Shown: positions 62,213-64,000 of the stretch, in pieces | Layout of the letters: every line of letters starts with the position of its first letter | How positions within the stretch are numbered: the stretch's first letter is position 1 | Assembly: GCA_028871795.1 (NCBI GenBank) | Contig: JAGWMG010000011.1 | Coordinates: 1 to 64,000 of the forward strand | Direction of reading: 5' to 3' | DNA: 64,000 nt | Source: Alphaproteobacteria bacterium | GTDB taxonomy: Bacteria > Pseudomonadota > Alphaproteobacteria > Micropepsales > Micropepsaceae | Made by a program: the position numbers and the translations under genes | Notes under the pieces: generated by a model | What the model saw: only the letters and a program-made list of their open reading frames with translations | Told to the model about the DNA's origin: nothing | Databases searched by the model: none

Positions 62213-62563
62213 TCAGGCAGCGCCTTGCAGCCCCTGCATGATGGTGCGGTTGACGTCGATCAGCGGATCGAGCGAAGCGCCTTGGCGCGTCACTTCCTTG
62301 GAGTACTTCGAGACCCACAGCGACAACGAGACGATCTTCGCGCGCAGGTCCTGCGGCAACTGATTGCGGTCGTCCAGACAATCCGCCGCCAGGGTGCGCC
62401 ACAACTGGCGGTTCCAGTCGATGGTTTCGGCCAGCGGCCCGCCGCTCTTGCCTGACTTCTGGGCGTCGATCAGGGCACCCGTCACCTGGCCGAACAACCT
62501 GTATTCGGTCTGGCGCGGATCCTCAGTAATGCGCTGCGTGTTTTGATAGGCTCTTAGGGTCAT
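62213..62563 (-). CDS. flaF: Flagellar biosynthesis regulator FlaF
   Basis: 116 residues starting MTLRAYQNTQRITEDPRQTE, then YRLFGQVTGALIDAQ and LWVSKYSKEVTRQGASLDPL, all FlaF hallmarks. FlaF binds flagellin and promotes its secretion and translation, opposing FlbT in Caulobacter. Its start lies 41 bases inside flbT; because the conserved AYQNTQ begins at residue 5, this overlap looks genuine. A terminator follows at 62161-62186. Confidence 0.95.
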   Translation of the reverse strand: MTLRAYQNTQRITEDPRQTEYRLFGQVTGALIDAQKSGKSGGPLAETIDWNRQLWRTLAADCLDDRNQLPQDLRAKIVSLSLWVSKYSKEVTRQGASLDPLIDVNRTIMQGLQGAA

Positions 62564-62948
62564 AGCTCAACCGTTCCCGCTCGAATTCGAACAACTTCCG
62601 GCACAACATCAAGGCTTTGTAGTAGGAGCCGCTCATCACGTCGCGGCTGATTTCCATGCAGGCCGCCAAGGCCGTCCGATTGCGGATGGCGCCCATGAAT
62701 TCGGTCATGCGCAGCGCGAAATCGTTGTAGTATTGCTCGCTGCCGTCGGCATCGAGATACATCATCATAATCGGCAGATAGACGCGCCGTGCGGGCGTCG
62801 TCGCCGCGTCCGGCTGCATGATGTCCTTCTCGCGCAGAACGCTGGCCTTGTTCTGGATGACGAGGCTCGTCCGCTTGTCGCCGTTGGTCAGCACGGCGCC
62901 GTTCAACACGAATTTCTCGCCCGGCTTCAGCGACAGTTTCAGCGGCAT
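62523..62948 (-). CDS. flbT: Flagellin mRNA regulator FlbT
   Basis: 141 residues from ATG 62948 (GGGGGGAG 5-7 bases upstream), starting MPLKLSLKPGEKFVLNGAVL, then TSLVIQNKASVLREKDIMQP and the C-terminal YYKALMLCRKLFEFERERLS. FlbT binds flagellin mRNA leaders and limits translation until the hook is done. It diverges from the TPR gene at 63091 across an AT-rich gap with two TTAA motifs spaced by 5 bases. Confidence 0.95.
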   Translation of the reverse strand: MPLKLSLKPGEKFVLNGAVLTNGDKRTSLVIQNKASVLREKDIMQPDAATTPARRVYLPIMMMYLDADGSEQYYNDFALRMTEFMGAIRNRTALAACMEISRDVMSGSYYKALMLCRKLFEFERERLSYDPKSLSKHAAHY

Positions 62949-63090
62949 CACATCTCCCCCCGATGCAGGCATCGCGGACCTTAAAGCCTCCATAGTTAAC
63001 AAACCCCTTGCATTGGAAGAGAAATCGTTCACGCCGGATTAAGCAAATTAACGCTTCTATAGCGGCCTGAATCACGAAGGACATTATCGC

Positions 63091-64000
63091 ATGGCGAAGG
63101 TACTCGCCGCCCGCAGCATGGGATCGCTTGCGGGCATGGACGCCAAGCTGGAAGCGCTCGCCAAGCTAGAAGCGCTCGCCGAGGAGATCGACGCGGCACT
63201 GGCGCGGCAGAAGTCGAACGGGCTCTTGCGCCGCGCCATCAAGGCATGGCGGCGCGGCGACATCGTGCGGGCGGGCCAGCTGGCGCTCGCGGGAACCAAC
63301 GCCGACGACACCAACGCCAAGGCGTTTCACGTGCTGGCGATGGCGCTCGAGCGGATGGGGCACCTGCACAAAGCACTGGTGACCTACGAACGCGCCTTCG
63401 CGCTCGATCCGGACGACCCCGAGTTGCTGATCAATCTCGGCCTGACCGCCTGGAACCTGAAAATGAACGACGGCGCGGCGCGGATGTTCGAGCTGTATAT
63501 CGCCGCCTGCCCCGATTCGCCTTTGGGCTACAACAATCTTGGCAGCATCCAGGGCGACATGGGGCATCCCACGACCGCCATCGAGACGCTCCGCGGCGCC
63601 ATCCACCGCATGCCCAGCGAGGCCATTCTGTGGAACTCGCTCGCCACGGTGCTCGCCGAGGACGGCCGCGCCGAGGAAGGTCTGGTGTTCTACAACGAGG
63701 CGATCAGGCTCGATCCCACCTTCGCCCGGCTTTATCACAATCTCGGTTATGCCTATCAACATCTGGGCATGCTGCCCGAAGCGCTGGACGCCTACGACAT
63801 GGCGCTGTCCCATGCGGTCGATCCGGCGGAACGCATCGAAAGCGCCCATTCGCGCAGCATCTGTCTGATCGGCATGGGCCGCTTGGAAGAAGGCTTCCGC
63901 GAATACGAAATCCGCAACAGCGAACGCTTCCGCGCCTACGTCCACCACATGCTCAAGGCGCCGCGCTGGAACGGCGAGCCGCTCGACGGCAAGCGGCTCC
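63091..64000 (+). CDS. FlbA-like TPR protein (truncated by window end)
   Basis: An open frame of 303 codons from ATG 63091, still open at the window edge. After an N-terminal MAKVLAARSMGSLAGMDAKL and a short repeat, TPR units follow (AFHVLAMALERMGHLHKALV, YERAFALDPDDPELLINLG, LGSIQGDMGHPTTAIETLRG, LGYAYQHLGMLPEALDAYDM). The end, LEEGFREYEIRNSERFRAYV and APRWNGEPLDGKRL, matches the junction to the transferase domain seen in the protein at 44502. Placed next to flbT and the flagellins, it is the likelier FlbA counterpart for flagellin modification. GAAGGA precedes the start. Confidence 0.8.
   Translation, partial: MAKVLAARSMGSLAGMDAKLEALAKLEALAEEIDAALARQKSNGLLRRAIKAWRRGDIVRAGQLALAGTNADDTNAKAFHVLAMALERMGHLHKALVTYERAFALDPDDPELLINLGLTAWNLKMNDGAARMFELYIAACPDSPLGYNNLGSIQGDMGHPTTAIETLRGAIHRMPSEAILWNSLATVLAEDGRAEEGLVFYNEAIRLDPTFARLYHNLGYAYQHLGMLPEALDAYDMALSHAVDPAERIESAHSRSICLIGMGRLEEGFREYEIRNSERFRAYVHHMLKAPRWNGEPLDGKRL
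63142..63177 (+). repeat. Tandem 18-base repeat in the TPR gene
   Basis: GCCAAGCTGGAAGCGCTC is followed at once by the same 18 bases with one change (GCCAAGCTAGAAGCGCTC), encoding AKLEAL twice. Copy number could vary between strains. Confidence 0.8.

Noticed and set aside
63038-63053. TTAA pair between flbT and the TPR gene as a CtrA box
   Set aside because: The spacing is 5 bases, not 7, so it does not fit the motif.

Overview
The window is a 64 kb piece of a GC-rich alphaproteobacterial chromosome. The flagellar regulators FlbT and FlaF, alpha-type FlgJ, MotE and FlgN-like genes, CtrA-type boxes and sigma-54 flagellar promoters all point to Alphaproteobacteria. A genus cannot be fixed from this stretch. 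An RquA homologue (rhodoquinone synthesis) suggests a facultative anaerobe, and a Caulobacterales- or Micropepsaceae/Rhizomicrobium-like organism would fit; that placement is inference.

Layout. 1-5.3 kb: the end of an IS1595-type element, rpsD with its promoter and terminator, tRNA-Leu(TAA), a thioredoxin-like lipoprotein, an M3 oligoendopeptidase, a SIMPL-domain protein and a tRNA with CAT anticodon, probably Ile2. 5.3-6.8 kb: a MqsR/MqsA-type toxin-antitoxin pair behind that tRNA, then about 540 bases of gene debris. 6.8-13.4 kb: a PaaK-like adenylate-forming enzyme, a GNAT protein, small unknown proteins, a LysR regulator divergent from rquA, a small membrane protein and dihydrolipoyl dehydrogenase. 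13.4-24 kb: envelope glycan genes (GT39-like proteins, a GT2-GtrA protein, a cyclopropane fatty acid synthase-like enzyme, two polytopic proteins and a three-domain GH18/NodB/GT2 protein). 24.1-25.1 kb: tRNA-fMet, a LysR remnant and dksA.

25.1-34.3 kb is flagellar: flgF-flgG-flgA-flgH on the minus strand and fliL-fliM-DUF6468-motE-large TPR protein on the plus strand. 34.3-39.4 kb is a minus-strand envelope operon (gpmA, envC-like, ctpA, divergent polysaccharide deacetylase, rppH). 39.4-44.4 kb returns to flagella (flgI, flgJ, FlgN-like) and includes a 911-residue secreted-type protein in which a beta-propeller sits between two flagellin-IN-like segments.

44.5-63 kb looks like a flagellin glycosylation region beside the flagellins. 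It holds two TPR/transferase proteins of FlbA type at its ends, a fused PseF-PseG, a NeuB-family synthase, PseB and PseC. Between them lies a compact operon of methyltransferases, a sulfotransferase, a split transketolase, an SDR, an ATP-grasp enzyme and a GH57-like protein. Two flagellin genes, flaF and flbT follow. The inferred flow is nucleotide-sugar to nonulosonate synthesis, CMP activation, transfer to flagellin by TPR proteins, and control of flagellin output by FlbT/FlaF. Four flagellar promoters match sigma-54 spacing, and each has a CCGGCAAA/TTTGCCGG-like inverted repeat 65-125 bases upstream, which suggests one enhancer-binding activator for the late flagellar genes.
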